Positions 33,890 to 46,498 are shown, counted from the stretch's first letter. The stretch: 64,000 nt of DNA from Cannabis sativa (GCF_029168945.1 NC_083603.1:45642406-45706405); one strand, 5' to 3'. Notes: a model not told the origin generated them from the letters alone. Numbers and translations are program-made.

Positions 33890-36290
33890 GGACAAAAATA
33901 GGGCTATTTACAAAAATATGGGAAAATAAAGATAAGTTTTGATATATATGGCATAAAAACTTAATTACACTAAATATGACATTTTTTTAAAAAAACTTAC
34001 AAATATGGGGAAAAGTCATGAGGAATGCCATAAAAAACTTTAAATTTATGTTTCTTTTTATTTATTTTTTCTTTTTTAAAAAAATAAAATACTAAAATAA
34101 ATAAAAAATAATCTCAATTATAGATATTATTTTTTTTTTACAGAAATTAAACTTATTTTTTTTTATTATTTAAACTACTATTTTTTTTCTTTGTTTTTTT
34201 TTTTGTTAAAAACTAATTATTTCATTAAAAGCAGCAGAAAAAAAAAAAAAACGAGTTTCATCAACATCATCTTGAAAAAAAAACAATATAAAAAATTATA
34301 ATCTAAAAATAATATAAACTTTAAAAATCAGTTTCATCAACATTGAAAGAAACTAATAATTTCATTAAAAGAATAAAAAAGTAGTTTCATTATGTTATTA
34401 GAATTTTTTTTTAAGTTACTTATTTATTATTTTGTTTCTAGGTTCGAAACTTACACTTATATTTTGTTATTAAATTATTAGTATGCATTATGTGTTGTTT
34501 TGATTATATTTGTGATTAGTATTTTTTTTTTTTTGTATTTTTGTGTGTGTGTGTTTTTATTTGATTGTCTGATGAAACTGGTTTCAATTCACTTTATTAG
34601 TAACATTTGTATTTTGCTATGATTTTTTATAACGTCAAAACTGGTTTCACATGTCGAAACTGGTTTCACAGGTTTTAACTGTTCTGTAATGGGGTTGCTC
34701 CATTTTTATGATATTATTGCATATTTTTTAGTTTGTATAAAACCAGTTTTATTATTTTATGATATTTGAACAACAATTTTTATTTTATTTTCATTAATCA
34801 GTTTCTGACACACATAATATTTTATTATTTTCATAACTGGTTTTTTTTTAAGTAATTAGTTTTTATACCTGATTTTTTTTTATTGTTGTTCATAATTGAG
34901 TTTTATTCAATTTTTTATTAATTTATTTCAAGAAACTGGTTTTTATTTGTTTGTTTTTATTTTGGTTGTTTTACTAACTGGTTTCTCACATTTCAGTGTT
35001 TTTTTTGTTATTCTTTTATGGTTTTTATTGCATTTTTGTCTCTTTAATTTTCTTTGTTTCTTTTTTTTCCTCTTTGATTTTAATTTATGATTCTCTTTGT
35101 TATATTTGCTGCATATTGTATGTTTAAATTAACTTTAATTTTTGAGCAAGCAAATAAAAAATTAAATGCCAAAATAAAGAATGAAGTTAGAAGTTTGATT
35201 ATTAAGTATTGATATAAAATTTATATGTTCAAACTGGTTTTTAAATTTAGTATCGTTTGTAAAAGTTTAGTTATTAGGCATTGTGTATTTTTTATTATGT
35301 TATTGATGAAACTATTTTTTTTTTGCCTCTTTTAATGAAATAATTTGTTTATTTTAATATTGATGAAACTGGTTTTTAAAGTATCGTTTTTAGATTGTAA
35401 TTTTTTTCATTATCTTGTTGATGAAACTATTTTTTTTATTCTTTAAATGAAATTATTAGTTTCTTTCAATATTGATGAAACTAGTTTTTAAAGTTTGGAT
35501 TCTTTTTAGATTATGATTTTTTATATTGTTTTTTTTTAGGATGATGTTGATGAAATTAGTTTTTTTTTCTGCTGTTTTTAATGTAATAATTAGTTTTTAA
35601 CAAAAAAAAATAGTAGTTTAAATAAAAAAAATAAGTTTCATTTTTGAAAAAAAAAAATGATATATAAAAATGTACACCTATTATATATATTAAGAGAGAA
35701 AAATTAGTTTGAGAAAAAATATTAAAAAATAAAAGAAAGACACAAAGAGAAATTAGAAAAAAAAAATAAAGAGAGATAAGAGAAAGAAAAAAAAAAGTAG
35801 TAACTGACTTAAAAATTGAAAAGAAAAAAAAGAGCCAAAATTGACTAAAAAATATATAAAAAAGATAAAAAAAAAAAAAACTTTTTGAAGCTTCAATAAG
35901 TAAAAAAACAGTAAAAAAGAAAAAAAAATTAAGAAAAGTATAAAAGTAAAATGTTCTTGTCAAATTAAAAATATAATGTTTGAAAAAAATATAGTATTTG
36001 GTGTAAATTTTCCAAATAGAAAAAAATCCTTAAATGTAAATGTAAAATAAATTTTTAAAAAATAAAACTAATTAAGCTAAAAATAAAAACATAAAATATG
36101 GGATTGGATAATAAGTTTATAAAAATATGGCATATCAAATACCATAAAAAATCTTAAATATAAAAAAATGTCATAGAACAGTGACAAACCTATAAATGCC
36201 ATATTTTTTTTAACTTTTTTATGAAATCTCATATTTCATGTCATTTTCACACAAAAAATATCTCGAAATTATCATGCTATTAGGAAATTT
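33890..36290. repeat. Long inverted-repeat region, AACTGGTTT-rich
   Basis: A left arm at about 34145-34395 and a right arm at about 35405-35650 are reverse complements of each other, closely matching over ~250 bases. Shared landmarks are TTTAAACTACTATTTTTTTT, GTTTCATCAACATCATC and GAAACTAATAATTTCATT. The ~1-kb spacer repeats the motif AAACTGGTTT many times. Outer segments (33900-34100 and 36000-36240) also share complementary phrases such as ATATGG and GGCAT. This may be a non-autonomous DNA element with long terminal inverted repeats; true borders and TSD were not resolved. Frames inside are homopolymer artefacts. Confidence 0.6.
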
Positions 36291-36602
36291 TCATACAAGT
36301 AAGAGAATAAGAGGATATAATGAATAAATAAAAATCCACATCATTTATTATTATTATTGAAAAGGCATTTATTTTATAATTTTAGGAGATAAATTTTGTT
36401 ACTTTGCGAACAAAAAAAATGATATATTTTGTTAGTAGGACCACCAATATACTTGTTTTCATTTTTCTTATCTTACATCTTTTTTCCTTTACCAAACAAT
36501 CTAAGTTTTGTTCTTTTTTCTCTTTTCTCTCTTAATTTTTTTTTTCTTTCATTTTGTCAACAACTGACCATGAAAAATCATATCCGGTGGATAAAATAAT
36601 AA

Positions 36603-36963
36603 GGGTAAATAGCGGCATAAGTACCCAAAGTTTTATATTTGTAAGCGGCATAAACTCAATGTTTATTTTTAGCGGCATAAGTACTCAATGTTTGTAAAAC
36701 TGTAATTTTCTTCCAGTTTTGTCAGTAATTTATTAAGAGAACATTTGGAAGTAACTGATACTATATATTTCTATCTAGACTCGATAATCAAAAATTTATA
36801 CCTTATATGTGCCCAGTTTAAGACAATATCGAAGTCTGTACTGACAAAATTAGAGAAAAATTAAAGTTTTACAAACATTGAGTACTTATGTCGCTAAAAA
36901 TAAACATTGGGTTTATGCCACTTACAAACATAAAACTTTAGGTACTTATGCCACTATTTACTT
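36603..36963. mobile_element. Mutator-like MITE, 361 bp, 9-bp TSD
   Basis: The ends GGTAAATAGCGGCATAAGTACC and its near-inverse GGTACTTATGCCACTATTTAC are flanked by identical AAATAATAA (36594-36602 and 36964-36972). The inverted repeats extend about 110 bases and contain the word GCGGCATAA three times on the left. The 9-bp duplication fits Mutator-like elements. Confidence 0.85.
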
Positions 36964-36972
36964 AAATAATAA

Positions 36973-39525
36973 TAATAAAAAGAAGAGAGAGAGAGCCAGA
37001 GAATAGACTATTCTTCTTCCATGTACCATTAGAGCTCGTTTTGTTTGTATGTGCTTTAGCCCACAAATTCATATACAAAACACAATAGTATTCCAATTTG
37101 AGATTTCAAATTGAATGGTGGAAAACAGTAAGAAAGTGACAATTGTGTCTAAAGGTCACGTATTCTTTTTTATAGTTTATATTAGCTTTATAAAAATTGA
37201 TCATACAATTTTTTTTTAATTTTTTTGCTAAAAGATCATACAATTTCTTGTGACTATGTAGGTTCTCCACTTCTCACAACTACAATTTCTGGTTAATGTC
37301 ATGCACTATAATGGACACTTGTCTTTCGTTCCATCTCTTTTAAGTTAGTATGCATGTGGACAAAGCCCGTAAAGGGACCTATAATCAAAGGCAACTTATC
37401 TACTCTCCTTCATATGTATACTTTTGGTATATTAGTAGTACTTAGACCTGACCTGACCTCTCATGTTACTTTGGGGTCAAGTTTAATATTATTTGGATTT
37501 TAATAAATATAATTAGGATTTTTGTCTCATGAGTTTTAACATGTATTAAATTATGCCCCTTGAATTTTTAAGGCTGTTAAAAATACCTTCTGAACTATTG
37601 AGATTGTTGAATTTAAGGACTTTTGTCTAATTTTAGTAAAAAAATCTAACATTGATGAAAATTCAAGGAACATAATTTAGTATGTCAAAGTTCAGGTTAA
37701 GGGTGGCGGTCGAGGTCAAGGTTCAGGGTACGAGTCCAAGAACCAAAATTTATGTACTTTTAACTAATAGTTGAGAATTATTTTTGCTAAATCTTGTGAA
37801 AATTTAACTGAATTGAGACTCTTTTCTTCCGGAGATATTACTTTTGCAATTTTTTTTGAGGAACGAATAAATATAATAAGAAGTAGACTATTGAATTGGC
37901 TATGTTATTTTGGATTATTTGGAGGGTCTGAAATGCTTTGATTTGGAATTAGCAACAACTAATTGTTATTGAGATAGTGCTTCTATTGAAAATTACACTT
38001 AATCAATAGCTCTGTCGATTGGAAAAATAGCCACCTAAGTCAGAATCAAATAAATGTTGATTAATCATCAAGGTGGAGGTAAGGATAACAAATAAATAAA
38101 GAACACATAGAATTAGAGGTTCGGTCCCCTTATGTATGGGTAATGACCTACTCTCTTTTTGGTTGTATTACTTTTTTGAGATAATATCGAGCAGATCACT
38201 AAGGAACACAAAGTGTTCTCTAGCTTCGGCTCTCAAAGTGTTTACTAAAAATCTCTTTCAGCGAAGTGCTCTTAGATGTGTGAGTATCAATTTAGCTCTT
38301 GATTTTTCGGTCTCCTCCCTTGGTGAATGCTTTCACTATTTATAGGGGGTTGTTACATTGGGCTCCGTAAAAAAGAGCAAACAAATAATAAATATCCCTA
38401 TATTCTAGGGTGCAGTTACGATTTGTTGAAGCTCCTTTATTCTCGGATAGATTTGTTGGATCTAAGTCTGTAGGATTCAGTTAGAGATATGTGGAAGCTT
38501 GTTGAAGATGAAATCAAGTCTCACATATCCTTGTCCGGTATCCCTAGCAGCATCTCTTCTGGCCAGCATATTCACTACTTGGTCAGGCCTTCTACAAGAC
38601 TTGTCTTATTTATGAGATTAGCTTGTAGAATTAGCCTTGAAAGGTGTTGCTCCCATCTTATCTAGCCAGCAGGTAGATGATACAGCCAGATGCTTCATGG
38701 GACATCTACTACAGCTTATGGTTGATACTCCTTATATGGACCTACTGGCATATTTCTGCCCGAAGGTTCTCTGCTAGGTCAAAGAGTTGATTGGATCATG
38801 CCACGTGTAAGTACCCCGTTAGCTGTGAAAACTTTAGGATAATATTTGCCCCCCAAGTCCCCAGAAAAATATCTGTACGGATGGGGACTTTTAATACCTA
38901 TACGGGTACTGGCAGGCATGTGAGCCCCACGTGGTTGGTATTTTGGCGATTGTACCATGCAAAAATGAACTATCACACTTCTATCTCTTCAGCTGACTAT
39001 TAAATGTCAATACTCATAATGACAATTTTTAAAGTATATTTTGTGGGAAACAGTGTTGATAGTTGCACTCCCATTATGGTCCTTTTTTTCTCTTTCCACT
39101 TCCCCATAATAATTTTATTGGGAATTCATTTCCATTTGATTAATTTTTGGGGGACTTAAAATGAAGCCTATATAAAGGCCATCCTTTTCCTTCAAGCCTT
39201 TTACTTTCATTTTTTATTTCCCGAAAAGAAAACCAGAGAAAAAAAATAAGAACACTCCAAGAAAGTTGAAGCTTCGTCCTTGTGTTCTTCTCACCGTGCA
39301 GGAAGAAATTTGCAGTTGCTTTCTTCACCGTCTAACCTCACCTAAGATTCACCAGTGAGTAAGTCCCTTTAAATTCTCTCTTTTTTCTTTAAGAATTCTT
39401 TGTTTCTATAATTTTTTGAATTTACACCATTGTTAGTGGTGAATGAAACCTCTATTCCACGGGTTTAGGGAAAACCTACCCTCTACAGTTGCACGAGCAT
39501 GTTAGGAAAGGTGAATGTATAGCTT
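36973..39525. other. Intergenic repeats, one MITE fragment, LTR-like block
   Basis: 37500-37705 is a diverged, truncated relative of the GGCTAATTA MITE family (ACATGTATTAAATTATGCCCC, GAACTATTGAGATTGTTGAA in part). 38090-39360 looks like an LTR or promoter region: a TATA string CTATATAAAGG lies at 39169-39179, followed by a CT-rich leader, but no coding sequence can be tied to it. I cannot name the element. Confidence 0.4.
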
Positions 39526-41193
39526 TTAGTTGAAAAAGATTGAATCTTGGCACTGTGTAAAGGTGTTAGCTGGTTTAGTTGGAGGAAACTGTGTAAAACT
39601 AAAAATACTGGTGGGTTGGGGTTCTGAAGCTTGCGAGACTATAACTTATCTTTATTGGGGAAACAGGGATGGAGGCTATTATTGCATCAGAACTTGCTTG
39701 TGGGTCAAATTTATAAAGCTCGATACTTTCCTCGATGTTCTTTCCTTAAGGCGGATTTGGGTTCCAATCCGAGTTTCTTTGGCGAAGTATCTTTCAGTCT
39801 CAAGAGCTAATCAAAGTGGGTGCCAGGAGAAGAATTGTGTCAGGTGCTTCAACTGATGTCATTAACACTCCATGGTTGTTAGATGATGCTAATCCTTGTG
39901 TTATTTCAACATATCCCGCATTAGCTTATTGTAAAGTATCCCAACTAATGCGAACTGACTGTAAACAGTGGGATATGGAGGTTGTTTCTGACCTGTTTGA
40001 ACCCCGTGATGTTGATCTTATATTGCAGGTCCCTTTGAGTTCTACTGTGATGGACGACAAATAGTTTTGGAACAAAGAGGCATCTGGTTTTTACACCGTC
40101 AAAAGCTCCTACCATTACTTACAAACTGTTAATGGTAATTGGTGTTCTAATATGGAGGCTGATTTCTGGAAAGTGCTGTGGAAAATTAAAGTCCCTCCTA
40201 ATGTGCTGCATTTTGCGTGAAAATCACTTTCGGGATGCTTGCCAACTCAATCTCAACTCCACCTCAAGCATGTCCTTGTGGAGCTTATTTGTGTATTATG
40301 TAATGTTGCAGAGGAATCAATATTCCATGTCTTAGTTGAATGTTCCTTTGCTCACTCTTGCTGGAACCGTTCATCACTCGGTGTTGGTGTCTCTGCTGCA
40401 ACAACATATGTTGACTGGTTTATGGAGTTGGCAGCAAGTGGTAATTCTGGTGTACTTGAAGAAGCAGTGATGGTTAGTTGGGTTATTTGGAAAACACGCA
40501 ATGACCTGCTATGGAATGGAAAACACGCAATGCCCTGCTGTGGAATGGAAAACATTGTACTGCATCGGATGTTGTTTGGTTAGCTCGAAATACTCACCGG
40601 CAATGGAGCTTTGCACAGTCGAACCGCTTACATTCTCTTGCTCTAGAGCTTTCACTAGTTGACAGCAACTATTATTGGATCAAACCAGCAGTAGGCAAGC
40701 TCAAAATTAATGTTGATGGAGTTGTTTTTGAAGCTACAAACCAGGTTGGTACTGGCTTTGTGGCTCGCAATAGTGACGGAGATTAGTTGAGGCTTTTTCA
40801 ACGGTTTCTACCACAAGTTGTCAACCTGCTGTTGCAGAAATTTTGAGCGTCAAGGAGGCGCTAAGTTGGATCAAGCAGAAGAATAAACTGAATGTGATCA
40901 TTAAGACTGATTGCAGTTTAGCAGTTCAGGCCATTCGTAGTTCTGTCTCATTGCCATTCATATTTAGTTTAATTGTTCAAGAATATCCAACTTATGCTTT
41001 TTTTTTTTAGATAATATTTTTATTTGTCATGTTAAACGGTCTGCTAACAAAGCCGCACACTGAATGACACGTGGTGCTTGTTATTGGTCTGACAGTCTTT
41101 TTACTAAGAGTAATGTTCATTTTGCTCTTCAGTCTATTGTATTAGCAGAATTATCTCTCTAATAAATTATAATTTTCATTCAGAAAAAAAAAA
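39526..41193 (+). pseudogene. 5'-truncated, decayed L1-type LINE
   Basis: Only the ORF2 C-terminal part is present, in broken frames. There is a post-RT segment (39590-39830) containing GLGF and GKQGWRLL, then a zinc-finger-like region (about 40080-40360) with FYTVKSSYHYL and CNVAEESIFHVLVEC. A partial RNase H domain follows (about 40670-41060) with INVDGVVFEAT and IKTDCSLAVQAI. Stops and shifts are frequent. It ends in a poly(A) run at 41184-41196. It is a different, older copy than the LINE at 16.5 kb and ends about 300 bases before the quinolinate synthase start. Confidence 0.8.
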
Positions 41194-41498
41194 AATTATG
41201 TGGGGTGTGATACTCAATAGACCCATACCCATTTTAACATTTGTAATTGCACCACCGTAGTGTTTATAATAATACAAAAAATAAAAAGAAAGAAATAGAA
41301 GATTGGGGTTCGTTGGTGATTCACAATAATGGGCCCATGCATTTACCAGGACACCAATTTCAGAGCTATGCGCGCCTTACTTCTGTTTTTAGTTCATTTC
41401 TTTGGGAATTGGTAATCTGTATTGGTATTGGTGTTGCCACTCCTCTCTCCACTCTCCATTGTTCCTCCTCAGCCAATTGACCTCTCTCTTTCTCTCCC

Positions 41499-44400
41499 AT
41501 GGACTCTTCTTCTGCAACTATGGCTGTCAGAGTCGCTTCTTCTTCCTTCTCCTCTTCTTCTTCCACCCTTTTCTCCATATCTCCAAAGCTAAACCCAACC
41601 ACCAAACCGACCCTCTTTAAGATCCACACACACAAACCCCGAATCATCAAAACTCTCAAATGCATCCACTCGCCTACCAGGAGAAATGGATCGCAATTCT
41701 CCTGCTCCGCCGTCACCTTTTCACCGTTACAGACCACTGACCTCGTCCCGTCTAAGCTTCAGAGGCTGGTCACCGAGTTCCAGTCGTTTCCGGAACCCAT
41801 CGACAGGGTCAAGCGGTTGTTGCAATATGCGTCTCTTCTTCCGAAGTTTGATGACTCGTCTCGGGTTGACTCGAACCGAGTCATGGGCTGCACCGCTCAG
41901 GTATGGCTGGCGGCGAGTTTGGATAAGGAAGGGAGAATGAGATTCGCGGCTGACAGTGATTCGGAGATCACGAGAGGGTTCTGTTACTGCTTGGTTTCGA
42001 TTCTCGATGGGGCGGCACCGGAGGAGGTTTTGACGATGAAGACCGACGATTTGGAGGCTTTGAACGTGGGGTTGCCTGGTGGGCAGCGGTCTAGAGCGAA
42101 TACCTGGCATAATGTTTTGATAAGTATGCAGAAGAAAACCAGAGCTTTAATGGCGGAGAGAGAAGGGAAGCCTCCATTTGAGCCTTTCCCTTCACTGATC
42201 GTCACCGCAGATGGGATTCATGCCAAGGGGAGCTATGCTGAAGCTCAGGTTACCCATATGATTAAATTCTTATACTTGCATATTTCATATCATATCATAA
42301 CATAACATAGTATATATTTGACTAGATGTGTATATTTCATATCATAACATAGTATTCACTAAATGCTATGTTTGGTGTAATTAAAGAAAAAATAGTATTC
42401 ATTAGATGTGTGCTTTTGCTTTTGTGTTTATGGAATAGTGATTTGAGTTGCATGTTGATTTTCCTTTTCTTGAGAGACAAATCAGATTTGTTCTTCTCGA
42501 GGGAATAAACAATATTATTAATTTAAATACTTTATCTATTTATTTGGCAACTCATGTCCTTTTCACTTGCAGGCAACATATTTGTCACCTGATGAGATTA
42601 AGGTTCAACAACTGGTTAATGTTTTGAAAGAAAAGAAAATTGGTGTGGTTGCACATTTCTACATGGACCCTGAAGTCCAAGGTGTCCTAACAGCTGCACA
42701 GAAGCAGTGGCCTCACATCCATATATCTGATTCATTAGTCATGGCGGATTCTGCTGTGAAGATGGCCCAATCAGGATGCAAATTCATCACAGTTTTGGGT
42801 GTTGACTTCATGTCTGAAAATGTGCGTGCAATTCTTGATCAGGCTGGTTTTTCTGAGGTGGGTCTTCTTCGTTAATCATGTCCTGTCATTTAAGATTGGC
42901 ATAGTATTATAAACTAAACCCTGTATAGTATCTTTGACATTTTGATTTTCATGGAGAACAGGGGATTAGTTTTGATGAATGAGTTTCGGCTTTGATTATG
43001 AACTAGCGTTAGTGGTTTCTTTTGATTAGAGAGGACTAGATAAGCCTGCATGGTTTATTGCAGGGTCGACTATTTGTTGGTATTGGTAACCACATACTAA
43101 TTATTAGTTTTGTTTCTTTTACTATGTTTAAAACCAGGTTGGTGTATACAGGATGTCAAATGAGCGTATTAGTTGTTCTTTGGCAGATGCTGCCTCTGGT
43201 CCTTCCTATATGAGCTATCTTGAATCAGCCTCCAAGGCTTCTCCTTCTTTGCATGTTGTCTACATAAACACTTCACTCGAGACAAAAGCTTTTGCTCATG
43301 AGCTTGTGCCAACAATAACCTGCACTTCTTCAAATGTTGTGCAAACCATTTTACAGGTTCGTTTCGGCCTACTATAATGTTCCCATCCATGTTTCATGTT
43401 TTACACAACTCATCTTAACTTTACTTTCTTTACTGTGTTTCCTTCTCAGGCTTTCACGCAAGTACGAGATTTACAAGTATGGTACGGGCCTGATTCATAC
43501 ATGGGTGCAAACATTGCTGAATTGTTCTTGCAGATGACCAAGATGACTGATGAAGAAATTGCTGAGATACATCCACAACATAATCGGGATTCGATCAAAT
43601 CATTGTTACCTCGCCTGCACTATTACCAGGTATTATTTGTTTTTGTTCCGGCTGATGGTCACTTGGCATTTCCAATACCTAGCTCATCTGGATTTGCTAC
43701 ACATGAAGTTGTGTTCTTTTGTATGAGTGCATGCACCTTTTTTGTCATAAAATAGGAGAAGAAGCACCTTTCATTTCGGGCCCTACTTTTACATTTTCTG
43801 ATCATGGGCTTATAACTACTTTTGTTGTACCCTATTAGGATGGAACATGCATAGTGCATCACCTTTTTGGACATGAAGTTGTGGAGACGATAAATGAAAT
43901 GTATTCGGATGCATTTTTAACTGCTCATTTTGAGGTTCCTGGGGAAATGTTTTCTTTGACAATGGAAGCAAAGAAAAGAGGAATGGGGGTAGTTGGTTCT
44001 ACTCAAAATATATTGGATTTCATAAAACAAAGGGTTCAAGAGGCTTTGGATAGAAATGTCAGTGACCATCTCCAATTTGTGTTGGGAACAGAATCAGGAA
44101 TGGTGACCTCAATTGTTGCAGCAGTTCGCAGCTTGTTAAATTCATCTCAAAATGGAGCTAAAGTAAAAGTTGAGATTGTGTTTCCAGTTTCATCAGACTC
44201 AATGACAAGCACATCGTCAAATTCATCCTCAGACCCTAAATCCATTAACACTGGCGATGTCATACTACCGGTTATACCTGGAGTCGCTAGTGGGGAGGGA
44301 TGCTCCATTCATGGTGGCTGTGCATCCTGTCCATACATGAAGGTTAGCACATTATTTATTGTATTTTATGGCAATGGAATTTGATGAATTGATGGTATGG

Positions 44401-44773
44401 TTAATGTTATGTTCTGTTAGTTGAAATCATTTCTGATGAGTTGTTCTATGATCTCCCAGATGAATTCTCTCAGTTCCCTCTTCAAAGTTTGCAACCATCT
44501 TCCTGATGAATCAAACATCCTAGCCTCATATGAGGCCGAGCGATTTAAATGCCAAACTCCAAATGGAAAAGAGATAGCAGATGTTGGTTGTGAACCAATT
44601 TTGCATATGAGACAATTCCAGGTTACTTTCTTGCAACCTTTAGCATATTGTTGTTAAGACCTCTTGTAAGTTTTAGGCTCAACTGATCTTCTATTCTCGT
44701 TTTACAGGCATCGAAAAAACTTCCAGAGAAGCTGATTAATCACATCCTCCAATCACAAGGCAGTGGGAGATAA
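41499..44773 (+). CDS. QS: Quinolinate synthase, chloroplastic (SufE-NadA fusion), seven exons
   Basis: Exons 41499-42248, 42573-42857, 43138-43356, 43450-43629, 43839-44342, 44460-44621 and 44708-44773 join through GT-AG introns, all phase 0, to 721 residues. Residues 1-70 are a serine-rich plastid transit peptide (a second ATG lies at codon 8). A SufE domain (about 85-215) has its acceptor cysteine in MGCTAQVW (Cys131). From about 250 follows NadA, with conserved cysteine segments SGCKFITVLG, TCTSSNVV and CSIHGGCASCPYMK. NadA condenses iminoaspartate with dihydroxyacetone phosphate to quinolinate, the second step of NAD synthesis from aspartate, using an oxygen-sensitive 4Fe-4S cluster. SufE stimulates sulfur release from cysteine desulfurase. 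This fused layout is the known plant form (Arabidopsis QS/SUFE3/OLD5). No lesion seen. Confidence 0.96.
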
Positions 44774-45654
44774 TTTTTATTTGGTTGAGTTGGAGGAAGG
44801 TAGCTCAAAAACTGAAAGACATACAATTATGCTATGGTCAAAGGCCTCCTATTGAAAGCACATTCTGAATCTGGAAGAAGCTGTAATCTCATAAGACTTT
44901 GGCTTATCAACACCTAGCGTACTGACTATATGTACTTCAGATTTGTAAGAATTTAATGGAACAAAAGGAAATTAAAATGTTTAATTTCACATCCATATAG
45001 AAAATTTTCTGTTAAATTAAACATTCAAACAGTTCAGTTTTTTTAATGTTAGCACTCCTTGGTGTGCACACACGACACACCATATATGAATCTAATTTTT
45101 TGGCACTTTTGAACTAAGAATTTTGGATAACAGTGTACTTGAGCATATTCCAAACAAATTAAACTATTTTCAATTTTCATGATTTCCAACTTTGTAAATG
45201 GAAGATTTGCGTAATAAGTTGGCAGCAATTGTGAAATATATTGAAAATATTTAAGATTAGTCATCAATGGTAGATCAATTGAATGCTATGGGACAACTGT
45301 TTTAATCTAATTTTCCATGATTTGTATAATTTTGATGAAAAAGAAAAAGTCATAATTGAATGAAAGGAATGAAAATAAGAAAGTTTGAGTCTATGAATTT
45401 TGTTATGTGCAAATAAACTATAACCAAAGAAATTCTATCTAAAGTTTTATAACCATTAACTAAAAATTTCTCAAATCCTTGTATAGTGAACAAAGAAACG
45501 AAAAAGATAAACACATATTTATAGAACAAGGTTTTAAATTTTGATACAGATTTAACCAAAAATTGATAAATAAATAATGAGTCCTACTCTGTATATGGAA
45601 AAAGAAACAGTCCTCAAACCCAGTGAGTCTAAACTAAAAGTGGCTTAAAACCAA
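44774..45654. other. Convergent intergenic region between QS and TRM112
   Basis: Holds the two 3' untranslated regions, AT-rich. No other feature seen. Confidence 0.5.
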
Positions 45655-46023
45655 TCAAACCTCATCTTCATGAAGAAGCATATTGGGGATTCCCTTGGTG
45701 ACCGGGAACCGGCGACCAGTCTCGGGGCAGATGAGGGCGCCTTCTTCGAGGTGAAGTTGGAGGAGGGCGTGGTGAAAACGACGAAGGAAGTCGTCGGAGT
45801 CGAGCATAGAAGGATCAACCTCGTTGGGGAGCTCAGTGTAGCCGATTGAGCGAGCGGCCTCGACTAGGGCTTTCCAGTCAATTTTGGAGAACATGGATTT
45901 GAGAAAATCGGGGTTTAGTTCAACCTCTTTCTCGACCACTTTCACCACTTCGATCCGGAGAGGGAAGCCATTGGTGACCCCCTTGATGTTAGAGGAGAGC
46001 ATGTTATGAGTAAGGAGTCTCAT
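45655..46023 (-). CDS. TRM112: TRM112-like multifunctional methyltransferase subunit
   Basis: An intronless 122-residue frame starting at the ATG at 46023 (MRLLTHNMLSSN). The N-terminal MRLLTHNML and the C-terminal CPETGRRFPVTKGIPNMLLHEDEV are the diagnostic ends of the TRM112 family, which forms a zinc-ribbon-like fold around a helical insert. TRM112 binds and activates several methyltransferases acting on tRNA, 18S rRNA and the release factor eRF1, so it is a small cytosolic/nuclear translation factor (Arabidopsis SMO2). The insert (FLKSMFSKIDWKALVEAARSIGY in part: FSKIDWKALVEAA) is typical. The gene converges with QS; a telomere-like box lies 112 bases upstream. Length and ends are intact. 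Confidence 0.95.
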   Translation of the reverse strand: MRLLTHNMLSSNIKGVTNGFPLRIEVVKVVEKEVELNPDFLKSMFSKIDWKALVEAARSIGYTELPNEVDPSMLDSDDFLRRFHHALLQLHLEEGALICPETGRRFPVTKGIPNMLLHEDEV

Positions 46024-46134
46024 ATTGTACAACTATTCTCTCTTCCAAACTTCAGAGTTCAGAGACTGATTTTTTCTTGTTTTCTTTTTTTCTCTTTAAC
46101 AGTTCAGACTGATTTCAACACAGCAAAAAAAAAG

Positions 46135-46146
46135 CCCTAACCCTAA
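46135..46146 (-). promoter_or_regulatory. Telo-box-like element upstream of TRM112
   Basis: CCCTAACCCTAA on the plus strand (TTAGGGTTAGGG on the gene strand), about 112 bases upstream of the ATG. Telo boxes are common near the transcription start of plant genes for translation components. A TATA-like string lies further upstream at about 46191-46212. Confidence 0.5.
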
Positions 46147-46498
46147 TTATAACGTGGTTTAAAATAAGTGTATTCCACGTCGGCTGTATCAATATATATA
46201 AATATATAAAGGAAATATATGACACAGAACAAGTATAACTATTAAATATTGATAAAAAGAATCACTTAATTAAATTTCCTTTAAATCAACCACTAGAATG
46301 TGCCAGTTTTTTTTTTTTTTTGATAAAATTGTCCATTTAGAGTTTGTTTAGAACGTCCTATTATATTGTATTGAATTATTTATCATATTTTTATATAATA
46401 TTATGTTAAATTTTAATTTATACTAAAATATTATATATTTAAGTGTTGATAAAAGTTAATATTATATATAGATTTACATAAAATATAATTTAATATAA

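Noticed and set aside
35556..35963. 135-residue frame dominated by Phe and Ile
   Set aside because: It is the translation of poly(A)/poly(T)-rich inverted-repeat DNA; no real protein features.
38136..38345. Possible exon of an unknown gene
   Set aside because: No supporting splice sites, codon bias or domain; region resembles LTR or repeat DNA.
39160..39360. TATA box and CT-rich leader suggesting the promoter of a host gene
   Set aside because: Only a decayed, 5'-truncated LINE follows; probably an LTR promoter. Kept only as a note in the intergenic entry.
41366..41737. 123-residue minus-strand frame over the start of the quinolinate synthase gene
   Set aside because: Antisense to the transit peptide; the serine-rich CT strand gives a Glu-rich shadow.
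46131..46146. Interstitial telomere repeat tract
   Set aside because: Only two CCCTAA units; better explained as a promoter telo box than as telomere-derived DNA.
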